Positions 1-24,306 of a stretch of 64,000 nucleotides of DNA are shown here, in pieces; the first letter of the stretch is position 1, and each line of letters starts with the position of its first letter. Made by a program: the position numbers and the translations under genes. A model generated the notes under the pieces. That model did not search any database. It saw nothing but the letters and a program-made list of their open reading frames with translations, and was not told the origin of the DNA. The stretch is from Protula sp. h YS-2021 (lineage: Eukaryota > Annelida > Polychaeta > Sabellida > Serpulidae). The DNA is taken from positions 46,544,000-46,607,999 of the forward strand of contig OX457029.1 of the NCBI GenBank assembly GCA_949752745.1. The letters are read 5' to 3'.

Positions 1-1719
1 TCCTGTCTCAGTCCACTGGTCGTACTTCCACCCGATTCCCAATCTCCTGGGCTTACATCTGTGGTGTCTGTCCCTATCTTAGAAGAACAAGGACTAAAAC
101 GGTGACAGAGAAGGTGTTGAACAGTCAAAAGGACTCCACTGCAAAAGTGTATCTGTTTCAGTGTTTCAAGAGAACAAAAGTAACTGACAGGTATTTACCA
201 ATGCCCACTACCTTAAAGTGAAATTGACAAATTGGTTTTTCGCCAATATGTCCGCCAATTTTTGGCTAATTACAAAAAAATTCACAGCCAGGCAAGTACC
301 AACAACCAATATTTCAAGACAGTAAGGCTATTTCCGTGGCATTTTTTTAATGGTGGGAAGGATAAGGGGGGGGGAGGGGGGGTAGTTTCGCTAAAAAAAT
401 TTCTGCCCACCAAAAAAGGTAATATGCAGTTAGGTATTGCTGCCTGCTACCTTTACATCAAATTTAAAAACATTAAGACTATTATCCTTGCATCACTTCA
501 GATTTGATGGCAAAAATGCCTTTTCCACCGATACTTCCGTCAACTTTTGCCGAATCGCCCTAAACGGAAACAGCCAGCTGGACACCTATGTCTACTACCT
601 GTCCATGAAAATTTTAGTACGTTTCCACTAAAATCCTAGGAGATACGTTTTTACACAAATTGGTTTTTGGCAAATATTTCCAATAATTTTTCGAGAATTG
701 TCAAAACAAAAAAAAAAACAAAAAACAAAAAAACAAATACCCGGTTGGTACTAACATTCGGTACCTTTAACTAAAATTTCAGGACACAAAGACAAACTCT
801 TAGCCCCAGCCCCAGCAACCCGCCACAAGAGTGCCTGAAAAAAAAAAGAGCCACTTATCTGCGCTGGTAGGTCGCACAATTCACGGTCAGGTGGAAAGGG
901 AGAGGGTAAACTGTACAGAATGGAGAGGGGGTAATAAATGACAGAAGATAACTGCTTTGAATAATTTTATTAATCATTGTCAATCGATTACAAGCTCTGC
1001 ACTGTACAACTTATACTTTTCCAAACAGCAATTCAAAATGATTTTATGTATTCACATTAAAAATATATGAGGACCATCGCACTGTTACGACATCTGGCGA
1101 TAAATGCACACTGGTACTGGTAATTTAAATGCAATACCGTACTGCTTCAAAACAATATATATATATAATTATACACAAAACCGGGTGCGGGAGAACCCTG
1201 TACAAGAACGAAACCTAAAGTTCCAACAGCTTCTATCTCGGAGGCGGCGGGTGGGCGAGGGGGGAGGGAGGTTGTTCCCTCTTACATGAAGAAAAATTTC
1301 AAAAACTTTATTTCGCTACAACAAAAATTACAGAAGTATCCTGATTGGGTTTTACTGGGAAATCTTTCATGTGTCATGCAGAAAGCCGCACATATCGGAC
1401 GAGCTGTCTTCTCGATGCTGATTTGTTCAGAATATCAGGGCAAAAAAACGCTCCTGATTGCGGCACTTCTCCCGAAAAGATACGACCCTTCGTTTGATAA
1501 GTGTAACACCGCTCTCCAAAACTGCCACTCAAGGGTCATTTCGTATTTTGGATTCAGGTGAGCAGCGAGGTGACAGGTGGGGGATGGGGGGGGGGGGAGG
1601 CACACAAATGCTGGCGCCGTGTTCCGCGTGATATGCCTCGCATTCAGTTCCTCGATCTCTGAATTTTTTTTTCGGGGGGGGGGGGGAGGGGTCAGGGGGG
1701 GAAAGGGGCGAGGACGCGA
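1..1719. other. Region downstream of MCM7: 3' UTR candidate and low-complexity DNA
   Basis: No convincing gene. On the minus strand AATAAA hexamers occur at 1308-1313 and 966-971, about 410 and 750 nt past the MCM7 stop; either could end the transcript. Homopolymer G tracts lie near 362-380, 1586-1597 and 1675-1687. Two diverged copies of a segment starting ACAAATTGGTTTTT-like occur near 228 and 655. An open frame at 1286-1561 has no family resemblance and lies in the probable 3' UTR. Confidence 0.35.
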
Positions 1720-13184
<11,465 letters not shown>

Positions 13185-13230
13185 GGTTATTTTTCTTTTA
13201 AGAATTTTTACAACAAAGTTTGTTTTGGTT

Positions 13231-13260
13231 AAAATTGGCGCGAGATGAAACCCACGTGAC
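13231..13260 (-). promoter_or_regulatory. Putative MCM7 proximal promoter: E2F-like site, inverted CCAAT, E-box
   Basis: About 50 bp upstream of the MCM7 ATG the plus strand reads ATTGGCGCGAG (13234-13244). On the gene strand this is CTCGCGCCAAT, one base from a TTTGGCGC-type E2F site and overlapping a CCAAT core. A CACGTG E-box lies at 13253-13258. MCM genes are well-known E2F targets in animals, so the position fits S-phase control. The motifs are seen; their function is inferred. Confidence 0.5.
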
Positions 13261-13535
13261 CCGTTCCCTTTAAACTTTTCTAGTCAGAACAACTTTCTAT
13301 TTTTTCAACTCTTTTCCGTATTACCATGTTTGCACTAGCAACAAGTGATACAAGTTTTATCCCGTGGCTTTTATCGCATATAGTAATATGCAACTCGTTC
13401 ACAATTACGAACACCGAGCAATTTTGAAAGCAATTTTACCAATGCTGTGATATCCTTAATTTCATCAGAGGGATAAAGAAAGGGCTGGGAAAAGGGGAAA
13501 GAAAGAAATACAGAAATAATATAAGACAAGAAAGG

Positions 13536-13640
<105 letters not shown>

Positions 13641-13799
13641 CGTTTTGTTGTCAATAGTGTGCTGGCGATATCTGACATATAGAAGAGGCGTGTCATTTAG
13701 TTTCAAGTTAATGGTTGATAAGGGAAGGATACAGGGTGGGGTGGAGGAGAAAAGGTCTGAAGAAGAGATAGGAAGTTAAGCGCCAACAGAAAATCTTGA

Positions 13800-14145
13800 T
13801 ATTCCTTATGAACAGCGTCAGGTTGATCAGGGTTTTGTTACTTTGGCTTGCAAAGAATGCTCTGCCTCCCCGCATTAGAACTCAACCAAATTTAGAAATG
13901 TTCAAACAACACTTGAAGACATATTTATTCAAGAATGCTTATTTCAGTTAACAATAAAATTGTTTTTAGGGACACTCATGACTGCAACAATTTTAGCTGT
14001 GATATAATGTTTTGTGCTATGTTAGTATTTCTAGGATTATGGTTGACATTAGTTACTATTGTAGCGCATAGTAGCTTGCTGAATATGCGCAATATAAATG
14101 ACTCTTTGATATGATATGACATGATATGATATGATATGATATAAA
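13800..14145 (+). pseudogene. 3' end of a 5'-truncated non-LTR retrotransposon
   Basis: At 13855-13952 the plus strand encodes a reverse-transcriptase C-terminus of the kind (W)xxNALPPRIRTQPNLEMFKQ followed by LKTYLFKNAYFS and a stop, typical of CR1/L2/Jockey-like ORF2 ends. About 160 nt of 3' UTR follows, then GCGCAATATAAATGA and a tandem ATGAT tail (14110-14142). This is the usual insertion structure of such LINEs. Everything upstream of the C-terminal tail is missing or unrecognisable. Confidence 0.75.
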
Positions 14146-14859
14146 AGAGGTCCACAACATTGGTAGAATTGGGGGCCTGGTAAGATATCTGTTTCCTATG
14201 TGTTATTTTGTTATACCTATGGGTATTTATTTCCGGTTTCATTGAAATTACAATTTCCTCATTTACCCATCAATATGAGCTTTCGTGATGAGGAATATCT
14301 TAATTTTTCAATTTCAAGTTTATGTAACCTGATCACCTGTTTTTGACAGAGTTATGGATAAACCAAGTGAATAGGGGTGTAGGTATTTTTCTCGCTCGGA
14401 AGTTTGCCATAAACATTATGTGCAATTGCATTTGCTTGATTTATCTAATTGAGTGTTCCATCGTTGCGTGAGCTCGTCTTTAAATTAAGATTTAAAAGCC
14501 TCGATTTTTTCCGGAAGAACTACTGTTTATTGTTGTTTTAGCCACTATTAAGTGACGTGCTGGTCAGTGTGTATATTAGTTATTACATCAAATATTTCTT
14601 AGAAAACTTTGGATTAGTGGGGTTAATCTGTTTCCAATAATAGTGTAAAATTCTGTACTGTATTTTGATTGATATGGGAAATTCTTCGATATACCCACAT
14701 ATATTATTGCAGAGGGTGTACTTTCTTCTTCAACTTCAACAATAACATAGAAATGTCAAGTGGAATTTATCAATCTGGCCTAAGTTTTTCAACTGCCAGA
14801 TTTTGTAGCGATACGTAATAATACTAGTTAAGAAATAAATTTTTCTGTGTATCAAAGCC

Positions 14860-16330
14860 TAATTTCACTTGTCGAGCTTTTTTTCAAGAAGTTGAACATA
14901 TAATTATTACTTGTTTCTAACAGTGATGTAATTGCGTCTTTAGAGATATTATGAAATATTGGATTTACACCTAGATACTTAAAAACAAGCTACAAAATCT
15001 ACAACTTCTTCATTGTATGTGAATTTAAATTTTGGGCTGCCGACTTTTTTTCGAATACGGTAATATTATACTTATGCAGGATTTACTGAAAGTTTCAACT
15101 GAAAACTGAACATTTTCAACATATCTGAACTCTTTCATAGGTTTCACGTGTTACAACTATTATTGTAGTGTCATCTGCGTACAACACACTTTGTGTAGTT
15201 GCAAGTTTTGTATTTGCTGGATTTGTGTTTTGGTGTGAAGGCTTATGAAACCAAGAAGTCTTCTAAATCCAAATCATAAATAGAACAAATAGAAATAAGG
15301 AAAGATTTTCTCCTTGACTGACTTCGGACATACTTTGAAATAGCTGGGAGCATACTCGGTAACTGAAATATTTAGTCTTTATGTTCGAATACATGTTTTT
15401 AACCTTTAATGTCTTGGAACATATTGTTGTCCTTACTGCCGTCTACTATATCCCGTCTCGCCAGACAGTATCAAAGTTTTTGAACAATCATCGCAGACTA
15501 AATTTTCCTTTTCTCATCAAGAATATTTGTATTAAGTTACAGTTAACAAAAATCTTGTTTACTGTATAATGGCTTTTTAAACCCTTCTTGACTGTCTTTA
15601 ATGATAGGAAATTCTTAGAAGAAACTCTTTGATCGATTATCTATAATATTAGCAAAACTTTTCCCTAAGGCCTAACAGCAATGATATAACTCGAAAAATT
15701 TTTGGTCTTATTCGGGTTGCCTTGTTCTTATATAATGGGATTAAAATACGTATTGTTTGTGATTACACTAGAGTCCCGCTAAATTGCATTGTAGACTTTA
15801 CCAGCAAGGACTCAATGTTGATGGAGATATTAAACAAAATCATTTAAGATATGATCCTCACCAGGAAATTTTCCGTTTTACAAACTAGAGAGAACTTTTA
15901 CAACTTCCATTAAACTTTTGGTGTCATCTGTGGTTTAGCGTGAGTATGAGATATTGTCAACATTCATATTTTCATTTATATCGGATACATTAGCATGTTT
16001 AAAGTGATTAACCAAATTCTACAGAAAATCTTCTATAGACACTTTGTTCTTTTTCATTTCAAAAACTTTTCAATATTCTTTTGGATTTTTAGTAGTTTTT
16101 TGTTTTTGTATAGGCTTTTCGATTTGTTTTCATAAACTCCCTATTTTTTGGTCTTAATTCAGTTTCAGTTCTGCTATTTTTCAAAAGTTTCGTTTGTGTT
16201 TTTGCTCCATAATATTGAAAACTAACTCTTCGGCACATTTTTGATCCAGGGTTTATCTTTTGTTTGCGCATAAGACTTACCTTTCTTGATTTGAAGCCCG
16301 TCTTTCCTATTTGAAATGCTAAGGGCACTG
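14860..16330 (-). pseudogene. Degenerate non-LTR retrotransposon ORF2 (reverse transcriptase)
   Basis: Read on the minus strand across several frames, the order of landmarks matches a LINE ORF2. They are a basic pre-RT segment with KNREFMKTNRKAYTK (~16110) and NPKEY (~16080); a KFPGEDHIL block (~15870); an ISLL block (~15690); QEGFKKP (~15590); FDTVWRDGI (15447-15480); NMYSNIK (~15395); the catalytic YADDTTI (YADD at 15170-15181); and FKYLGV (14967-14984). Stops and frameshifts lie between most blocks, so it is inactive. The endonuclease is not recognisable. Motif order and the FDTVWRDGI / YADD / KYLGV set make the call secure; the clade is not settled. Confidence 0.85.
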
Positions 16331-16588
16331 AAACTGTGTTTATAATTCACAGTTTGTGTACCACAGTGTCTCATTTATTGATTATAATGCCTATTTTGCC
16401 CTGCAGATGAGAGCGATAGTGGTTTACTTTTAATTATTTTCTCCTCAGGAAGACTTATTTTAATCGTAACTACACCTAAAACATATACACTGCAAAGTAA
16501 CTACTTTTTCCTATTTATACCGATCACCGGATCAAAAAACTATAACTCTGTAATGCGATTTACTATATATAATGCCGCGGCATTAGAA

Positions 16589-16733
16589 AATCTTGATGCA
16601 AGGTGTGTCCCTTATAACAGGGAGAAGTTTCTACCGTAGTTAGATCATCTGTTCGTTGTCTGTGAAACATTTGTCTGTAAGTTCGATGTAACACTTTGCA
16701 CTTATAACCAAGTGACGAGCCTGCATCAAGATT
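16589..16733. mobile_element. Small 145-bp inverted-repeat element
   Basis: AATCTTGATGCAAGG at the left end pairs with CCTGCATCAAGATT at the right end (one extra A on the left). It is non-coding. It may be a short MITE or a chance fold-back. Confidence 0.4.
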
Positions 16734-16959
16734 ATTTAATTAGATCACAGTACTTCCAACGTCAATTTCAAAGTGCTGAGGCTAGAGCGACGATTATCAA
16801 CAAACTAACATCAAACCGGCGAAAAAATCGCATTGCGACATCTTTGTGAGCTTAACATCGAGCCACGTAGTGTTTATGTTGGACAAGATATCTGGTAAGC
16901 GCAGGCAGTGTGAAAGATATGAGAGTTAATAAATCACCACTCAAACAGATACTGGCCAA

Positions 16960-17450
16960 AATCAAAGCAGTGACACTGAGGGCTCGGCTGTGCAATGATA
17001 ACCAAGTGCTGGCACTTAAAATTTGATAGTTATCTTCTACATGTTAGATTAAGTAATTTTCAGTTACATAAAAATTATAACAATGACAAATCAGCACAAT
17101 GTGTGAAATACAAAATTAAAAGTAGTAGAATTGATGCTTCAGTGACTGGATTGATGATACAATAACGGCACTGGGGGAGAGAAAACATTCTTTTAAATGT
17201 TAGATTTAGTGATTTTCATGGAAGCTGAATCATCATGACAATAAAAATAAGCACAGTTTCAAAAAAAATAAGATCAAGCACCGAGTCTCCAGTGGCAATC
17301 CATTGAAGTTACAGTCTAATTTAAATATTTTCTTCCAAATGTTAGATTAAGTCATTTCTACTGAAACAGTAGTGGCAATGAGTTCATGATTATTATACTG
17401 TGGTGGTTCTTTCTTCTAAATTTTTTATTAAATCAGCTTTTGTGAAAATA
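16960..17450. repeat. Degenerate tandem repeat, unit ~140-160 bp
   Basis: Segments like TTCT..ATGTTAGATTAAGT followed by ATTTTCAG or ATTTCTAC recur at about 17035, 17193, 17330 and, more decayed, 17411. Copies are heavily diverged. No gene is visible. Confidence 0.5.
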
Positions 17451-18099
17451 ACTTACTGTAATAATTAAAAATTAGCAATTTCGTAGGAAAATCAAAATAG
17501 TGGCTGTGATGCCCCGTTGTTGGCACTGACCACTGACGTGAAATTGAAAGTAATTATACCCTTTGGAGAAGCATTCTTTCTGTTTTGGTGCAAAACCTAT
17601 ACCTGAAACGGAACAGAAATTTATTTCGGCTAACATCATTCCATTTTGGGGAAACATATCATTCCAGGTATACGCGAAATGTGTTTACACTTTTTCTCGA
17701 TAAATTTTAACAATTAGTTGTTAAATATAAAAAATAACCATCTGCAATTGAATGGCTTGTCTTCACACTGAAAATATCCATTTTTGCTCCATGGAAACGA
17801 AATATAAGAAGTTGATGAGAAGTTTCTGTAAAATACCCACATCATCCAAATTCAGTTTTCATACAGCTTTTCATCACATTTCTTTGTAATATTTAATACT
17901 TATGTATAGTAGAATACTGAACGAAAAATGGTGCTGTGCTTGCTATTTCCCTAATTTCTTACTAAAGATAAATATTCTGATAAAGGGCGATGCAATGGAG
18001 CGGCATCGAAGTTGTAACTTGTATTCTAGTGTTTGTTTTTCCAATGATTAATAATGGTTGGGAGAGATTCATAGATTCCCAATCTGGTATGGTATAATT

Positions 18100-18960
18100 A
18101 TCAATGGACAAAGTGCAATCAACACCGACAAATGTTTCGAGTTTTTTGTCATGGTGTTGGTGTGAAAAGAACAGCGATATTTTGAGTTATTACTTCAACG
18201 AAATGAAAGTTGAAAGACAGTTATACATCTTATGATTTTATACATTTAGCTCTTGTGATAATATTATTTGAATGAGATTTTCATTGGACAAATTGCAATT
18301 AATACTGACACATTTCTCGATTACATGTATTTTTTATTCCGTTGTTGGTTTGTGAAAAGTGCAAGCAAAATGAACACGAGCCTGGTATAAAGGTGATATA
18401 TCAAGTTAGCGTTTGATCGTAAAGTAATGGAAATTTGTAAGGCTGTTTCTTTATTTCGTTGCTCGATTTGAGTTTGAAATCAATTTAAAGATGATAGGCT
18501 GATAAAAGTGATTGAATCTACTGACTTATTTTTTTCAACTAGTTCGGTGTCTTTTGTTTGTTGACTTTGTCTGGTATAGCAGTATTGTGTTTATAAGACG
18601 GTCAGCGGATAAATTGCAATTAAAGTTGACCAATGTGTCGATCTCAAGGGATCTCTCTTCATGCTTTTGGAGCGTAAAACCTGAAAACAACTACAGGTTT
18701 GTTATAAAAGCAGCGACATATCATGTTATTATTTGATCCTGATTTAATAAGGTTTTACTTCATAAGATTATAAGATGGCAAAATGATAGAAAGCACTGAT
18801 TTATTTCTGAGAATTGATTTGATCAATTTATGTCTTTTAAATCTATGTATTTTATGTGCTATAGCGTTAATGTGTGTTTGAGACAGTGACTGAATCCGTG
18901 CATCAGTGGGTGAATCGCAACTGAATTGCAATGACAAATATTTGAAGGGGTCTTGTAATG
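18100..18960. repeat. Degenerate tandem repeat, three copies
   Basis: GGACAAAKTGCAATYAA-like starts at 18103, 18286 and 18606 (the last GGATAAATTGCAATTAAA) are each followed by a TTTCGA or TGTCGAT motif, a TGTGAAAAG or GAGCGTAAAAC motif and then ATATCAAGTTA/ATATCATGTTA-like sequence. The copies are old and unevenly spaced. No coding potential was recognised. Confidence 0.5.
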
Positions 18961-19037
18961 TAGAAAATCTGAGTCAGATGCTAATCCTTAACAGTGTGAT
19001 TTCACTTTATTTGTGCTAACTTAGAACAGAGCTCTTA

Positions 19038-19038
<1 letters not shown>

Positions 19039-19132
<94 letters not shown>

Positions 19133-19137
19133 TAGAC

Positions 19138-19173
<36 letters not shown>

Positions 19174-19205
19174 GGACAGATAGATAGACATATAGACAGA
19201 TAGAC
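19039..19205. repeat. Compound (AT)n(GATA)n microsatellite
   Basis: About 45 AT units (19039-19130) run into GATA/GACA repeats to about 19205. Frames across it, such as the YIYIY and LSIYLSIYL types, are artefacts. Confidence 0.97.
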
Positions 19206-20149
19206 TGAATTAAATTTGTCTTTGCCTTCCAAAATAAGTTACTGAATATTGCTAAAAAATCCAAAATCCTTAACAGCTCTTGAAAAATGATGTTAATGTT
19301 ACAAAAGTATATTACCACAAAAAATATGGATAAAAATTGCCGGTGTGATATCTAATTCTTAGGAAATTAGATTCAAACTTAACCCGCATCTCATTATTCT
19401 GCTCTGTAAATTAAAATTTCTAGTTAGTAAGCGTCACATATCAAACATATAATGCCAAAAATTATTTTTCAATATTCTGTGATATTAAGAAATCCAATGG
19501 AATTATCTCTACAAGACAAATCATTTTTCTTTTTCTAAATATCAGAATGATATATGGATAATGAATTCAATTTTTAAATTTTTCATTTTGGTGATCTTTT
19601 CGCTGTCAGACCCCTCTACGACTTTTTCATTTGAAATCCTTGCCTCCCCAGGAACCAGTGAGCTCCATTATGAGCTCTTACTTGTTTTACTCGATCATAC
19701 CGCAATATGCGAGTTATATATTGGTCGTTTCTAATGGATATAATTAAAAATCCTATGAATCAAACCACTTCCTTGTCGATAGTGGTTACAAACTAACAAT
19801 AAAACTGACACTAAAATATAACCCGCGTTGTTAAACACTCGCTTGCTTGTTGGGACATCAGTCTTTTATATATAAATATAAAAAGCAGTTTTCGTTTTTC
19901 AATTAGAGTCCTATTTTTGCAGAAACTCCAGTTGGCCTTCGACTTTATTAACATTTATAGCAAATAGATATTCAAGTGAACCCGTTTTCTGTTTAGCATG
20001 ACTACAGTTATCAAGAGAATTATTTGTATTACTCAATAAAGAGATGAAAAGTGGCATTCCTATCCAGTTCGTGTCAAGACCAAATTGAGGTGAAAGCTAT
20101 TTTTCTACAACATAGTGTCCAGAAAACACATCATAGCATAAAGCTTATC

Positions 20150-20475
20150 TCATCAACCCTTTGGGTCTAAAGGACGTTTCATGAGAGGTATCTCGGTGAC
20201 TTCACCCTTCTTGGTTATGATCAAGCTTAAAAACCGGAAGTTGACTATTATTTCGAAAATTGTTAGAGATAGAGATATTTTAAGCTCATTTTCGTTAGAT
20301 AAAAGGTACGTCAGCGCCCTTGACCTTTCCATTCCCGGTCAAAGTAAAAAATCTGAAATTTACCATTATCTCGAAACAGTATGAAAAAGAGCGATTTTGA
20401 ACTATTTTCGACTCTTTGGGCCAAAACGACGACAAAGGAGGGGTACCTCGGTGACTTTATCTTCTTAATCATAAT
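20150..20475 (-). mobile_element. Decayed reverse-strand copy of the 139-bp-unit element
   Basis: About two units resembling the 41.5-kb and 60.2-kb arrays but on the opposite strand: CCCTTTGGGTCTAAA, GAGAGGTATCTCGGTGACTT, AAACCGGAAGTTGACTATTA, then GAGGTACCTCGGTGACTT at about 20440. Divergence is much higher than between the two main copies, so this is an older insertion. Confidence 0.75.
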
Positions 20476-21369
20476 GTAATACCAACATGTTCTTTTGTGA
20501 TTTCTGCGATTGGGTCATTCCGCTGTCTAGCTGAATAAGGGCTAGTTTTAAAACTAGATAATAATGTGTAATTAAATTATGCATATTTGTTACAATTTAT
20601 CGTTATTATATTTATTCCATGTATGAGGATGGAATTAAATACATATTAGCATTTTACGCGAGCTTCATATCGGAAGCATGTGTTGAATTCGAACTGGACT
20701 TAAACTTGGTCATAATACATGGAAACGTTCAGCACAGGGTAACCACATAATTACATATTTTAAAATTTTTGTTGTCATATAGCGAACTGTGTTTAAGGTG
20801 TTTAACAACGAAGCTAAGGTTAATCGGCATATGCATACTTCATGATAAACATGTGATCACAATTTAATAATGAGAACCCATTTCTCAAAGCGAAATATTA
20901 TACACTTAAAAAAATTTCAGCCTGATTTTGGTTTACTTTTCCCTCATAGACAAGATATTTTTTCATATTGCGAACCTTTCTAAGTACCTTTTTTGCCAAT
21001 TTGAAATCTTTCTAAAACATAGCATTGCTATTTACTCTATGAATTACTCTCCCCTTTCCCCACCTCTTCATCAAGAATAGTGCGTAACTGAAGCCGATAA
21101 TTTATATGAACATTTAGGGTACTTAAAATGAAAAGGTAAGATTTTACATCCACTCGTTATTCTCATTAAACTTAACAAGCATTTCACTACGATCAGAGCA
21201 TTTCTCCTACGAAAATAAAGCATATATCAGTTGTCTAACGCACAGCTGGCACATGTGACGCGTTGCATGTCTTGATAAAAATTATTGTTTTTGCTTCATG
21301 TTTTGATCATGAAAATGAAAAGAAAGGCGAAAACAAAAAGCACAACTTCAGATCAAGTACTACATATGT

Positions 21370-21485
21370 ACAAAATTTGAGGGTCCCAAGGCCAGTGTGG
21401 TCACAACAGTAGTAAAGATAAAATGACGGACCAGTAAAGAGAAAAAAGGTCCGAAACATTGGCCCCGTACAACTTCAATATATTT
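21370..21485 (+). repeat. Dispersed repeat, copy 1
   Basis: The stretch with GGACCAGTAAAGAGAAAAAA then GGTCCGAAACATTGGC and CCGTACAACTTC matches 30880-30995 with moderate divergence. A nearby segment (21838-21895, GGCTGCTTACGTAAGCGCAC) matches the reverse complement of 31010-31070, so the two loci share pieces in different relative orientation. The element class is unknown. Confidence 0.6.
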
Positions 21486-22304
21486 TGATTCAAATGTTAA
21501 CTAGAGCGGACTAAGCGAAGTGATTAGGTTGGAAAGTATAAAACTTTCTGCATTGTTAACATTTATACCAAGCAAAACCTTTTACGGATTAATGCAAATA
21601 ATAAGTCAGCACAATAAACTTAACTGCGGAGGGGCTTTTAGTCTTCAAAGCGATAGGGATATTCGGCTGAAGAAGGCAAAGAATGTAGACTCCCAAAAAA
21701 AGTTTCTAACAGCACTCCTATAAAAGCAGTTTATTTGAAAGAATATTGCAATACTGCAATATTGCAATACTATATCCTTTTATGTATTCCAGGCTTGCTA
21801 CCAATGGCCTGCAGTTTTCTAACTTCGTGTAACATCCCACGCAAAACATTGGCTGCTTACGTAAGCGCACACTGTACACTGTTCCGCTGGTTAGGCTACT
21901 CCTGCTTTGTTATCGTTGATGTGCGGTGTGAAATCATTATCGACAAAACACAACATATAAGGCATTCTTGCCTCAAAATTTCACACAATTCCAGGATTAT
22001 ATCTTGTTATATTTCAAAATTGTAGCTATTCGCTTTTTTTGACGAGATCCGCGGAAATTATTTTCTGAGAAAAAAAGAGAAAATCGTTTTCCAATAGGAA
22101 CTTAACTATACAAAAAAATAGTGGAAAAAGTTAGTTGTTTAGATCATGTAATTTGCATGTGTTCACTACATGCCTGGCAAATATTCCAGATGTCTGAACA
22201 CGTACTTAATTTGCTTCCATCAATACATTTTACGTAGACAAAAATTGGATCCCTCTGTTGTTCTGAACTCGGAAGTTTGTTGAGCTGCTGATTTCTCCAC
22301 CATC

Positions 22305-24267
22305 TCAAAGGCCAGAGGCGCTGTCACTTTGTTCGTCAAACACGTATTCAGCTTCCTCAGAATCCTGGGACCAGTATGGCGTCGGTGTTCTCGTTAATTT
22401 CCGGATAGTTTCGGCCTCGGTCACATCGGTCGAAAACGTCACGAAACGGTCCTTGGTTTTACGAGTAAGCCCACTCGTATCTGACACCGTTCTGTCCAAG
22501 GTTGTATGAACTGGAGAATCTAAATTAAATTAAAATACAACATCTATAAACAGATGGATATGATAAGTCTGAAAGACTATATTATTAATATTTACGCCAA
22601 TTTGTTTTCACACGGGGATTTAAAATTTTTAATTTTTAAAATTTAAAGAGATAAGTTGTTTTGGTTATTTTTAAAAAGAAAATCAAAAGAAAAAGAAAAG
22701 GAAGGTTTAACAACATATATTTTTCTAACCTCATTTGTCTAAAAATACACCCAAAATATTTAGATAGATTGTCGGTAGTTATTGTACAGACCACTATGTT
22801 ATTGTTCTTTTTCATTGAATAAATATCTATAATTGCACCCTCCAAATAACAACATGAAGTTTATGTCCTTGTATATTGCTCTACACTTGAATGCAACGAA
22901 ATAAAAAAAATTTCCGAATTTGGATTTACCACTATGCATGAAAAGTAGACATACTGAATTGGACTGTTTTATTTGGGATATAAAAAAAAGAAGGCTTTTT
23001 TGCCGGCTGAGGATATTATCGTTATAATGGGATAGCTATAAGACTTACGTTAGTACAAATGTACAGGGCTCTTGGCGTTATAAGCGGGCTGTCGTTTGTC
23101 CGGATGTCTGTGTACATGGTGACTACTGTAGTCCCACTGAGCCAAAATTATACTTCACTTCCAACCATTTTCCATTTTTCATATCACGATATTAATCTCA
23201 CCTCAAGTTTTTCAATTCATAAATCCTGCTTTAGAATTTAATATCCTTTGCCATTAAATCAACATTTAATTTTATTCTTTAATCTTCAATAAATCACACA
23301 ACCTGATATACCGCAAGTAGTTTACAGTTTCTTTTTATTTGCCATTCATTTCCATAATGAAGAAACCTCAATAAACCGGGCACACCACACCGAATACTTG
23401 GTTTTGTGCAAGTTACTGTATAAATAACCCTAAAATAACAGACACTTCCTGTTTGCCCTGTTTGTTGATGTTTCACTGTGTATGTAAAAGAATGTAAGTA
23501 TTTTATTAAAAATTTCAGAGGCAGATGTTGTGTTGTTTAGAATAAGGTATTTCTTCAAATTTATTAGAGTAAGTCAAATAAACATTTTTGTTCTACATAC
23601 AATGAAACTATTATATGAAAAGTTTGTAAAAATATTGTTTAAATATGTTTAGCTGTTTCCATACCGATAACACTCACGAACTGTACCTCATGGATTGACT
23701 AAATTAACATATGTGTATCTCAATGATGCATGTAGAAATACTAAACCTATTTCACCAGAAACTGAGAGGAATCTTTTACGCTTTGCTTTTTTCTAAGGCT
23801 GTTACTTTGGGAATAAACCGAAACAAGCACACATACAAAAAACATACAGACTTCATTGACAACACACGGACTCAATGCCGTACATTTTACTCTACGAAAA
23901 TATACTAGCTCATGTTCATTACCTAACATTTTCGTAGAGCAGATACTGAAGCTTTAGAGGTACGGTTCACCTTCTTGCACAATACGTTCAAATTCTTGGC
24001 GTTTTATCCATTTTTTTTCTAGCAGCTCTTTTTTTGTCAGCAATAATTATGTTATAAATGTCTCGCAATACAGCTAAGGTAAAAAATATCTTATGTGTCC
24101 AGTGTATGACACTATGTTTTCTGAGGAATGCCGAATTAAGAGCCAGATAGTCTAACTTCAAAACTGAAGGGTTCCATGCTTACATTGTGAGCATATTTTT
24201 GTGTGGTTAGGCAATGCCTTAGATAATAGTGAAATACGTGCTGTCAATGATGATGATGATGATGAGA

Positions 24268-24306
<39 letters not shown>

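Larger units (their letters stand above)
19206..22304. other. AT-rich intergenic stretch
   Basis: Apart from the decayed 139-bp-unit copy (20150-20475) and the dispersed repeat (21370-21485, 21838-21895), there is an imperfect tandem AATATTGCAATACTGC at 21743-21772. No further gene or RNA was recognised. Confidence 0.5.

Noticed and set aside
1286..1561. 91-codon plus-strand frame
   Set aside because: Lies antisense to the probable MCM7 3' UTR with no family resemblance or splice context.
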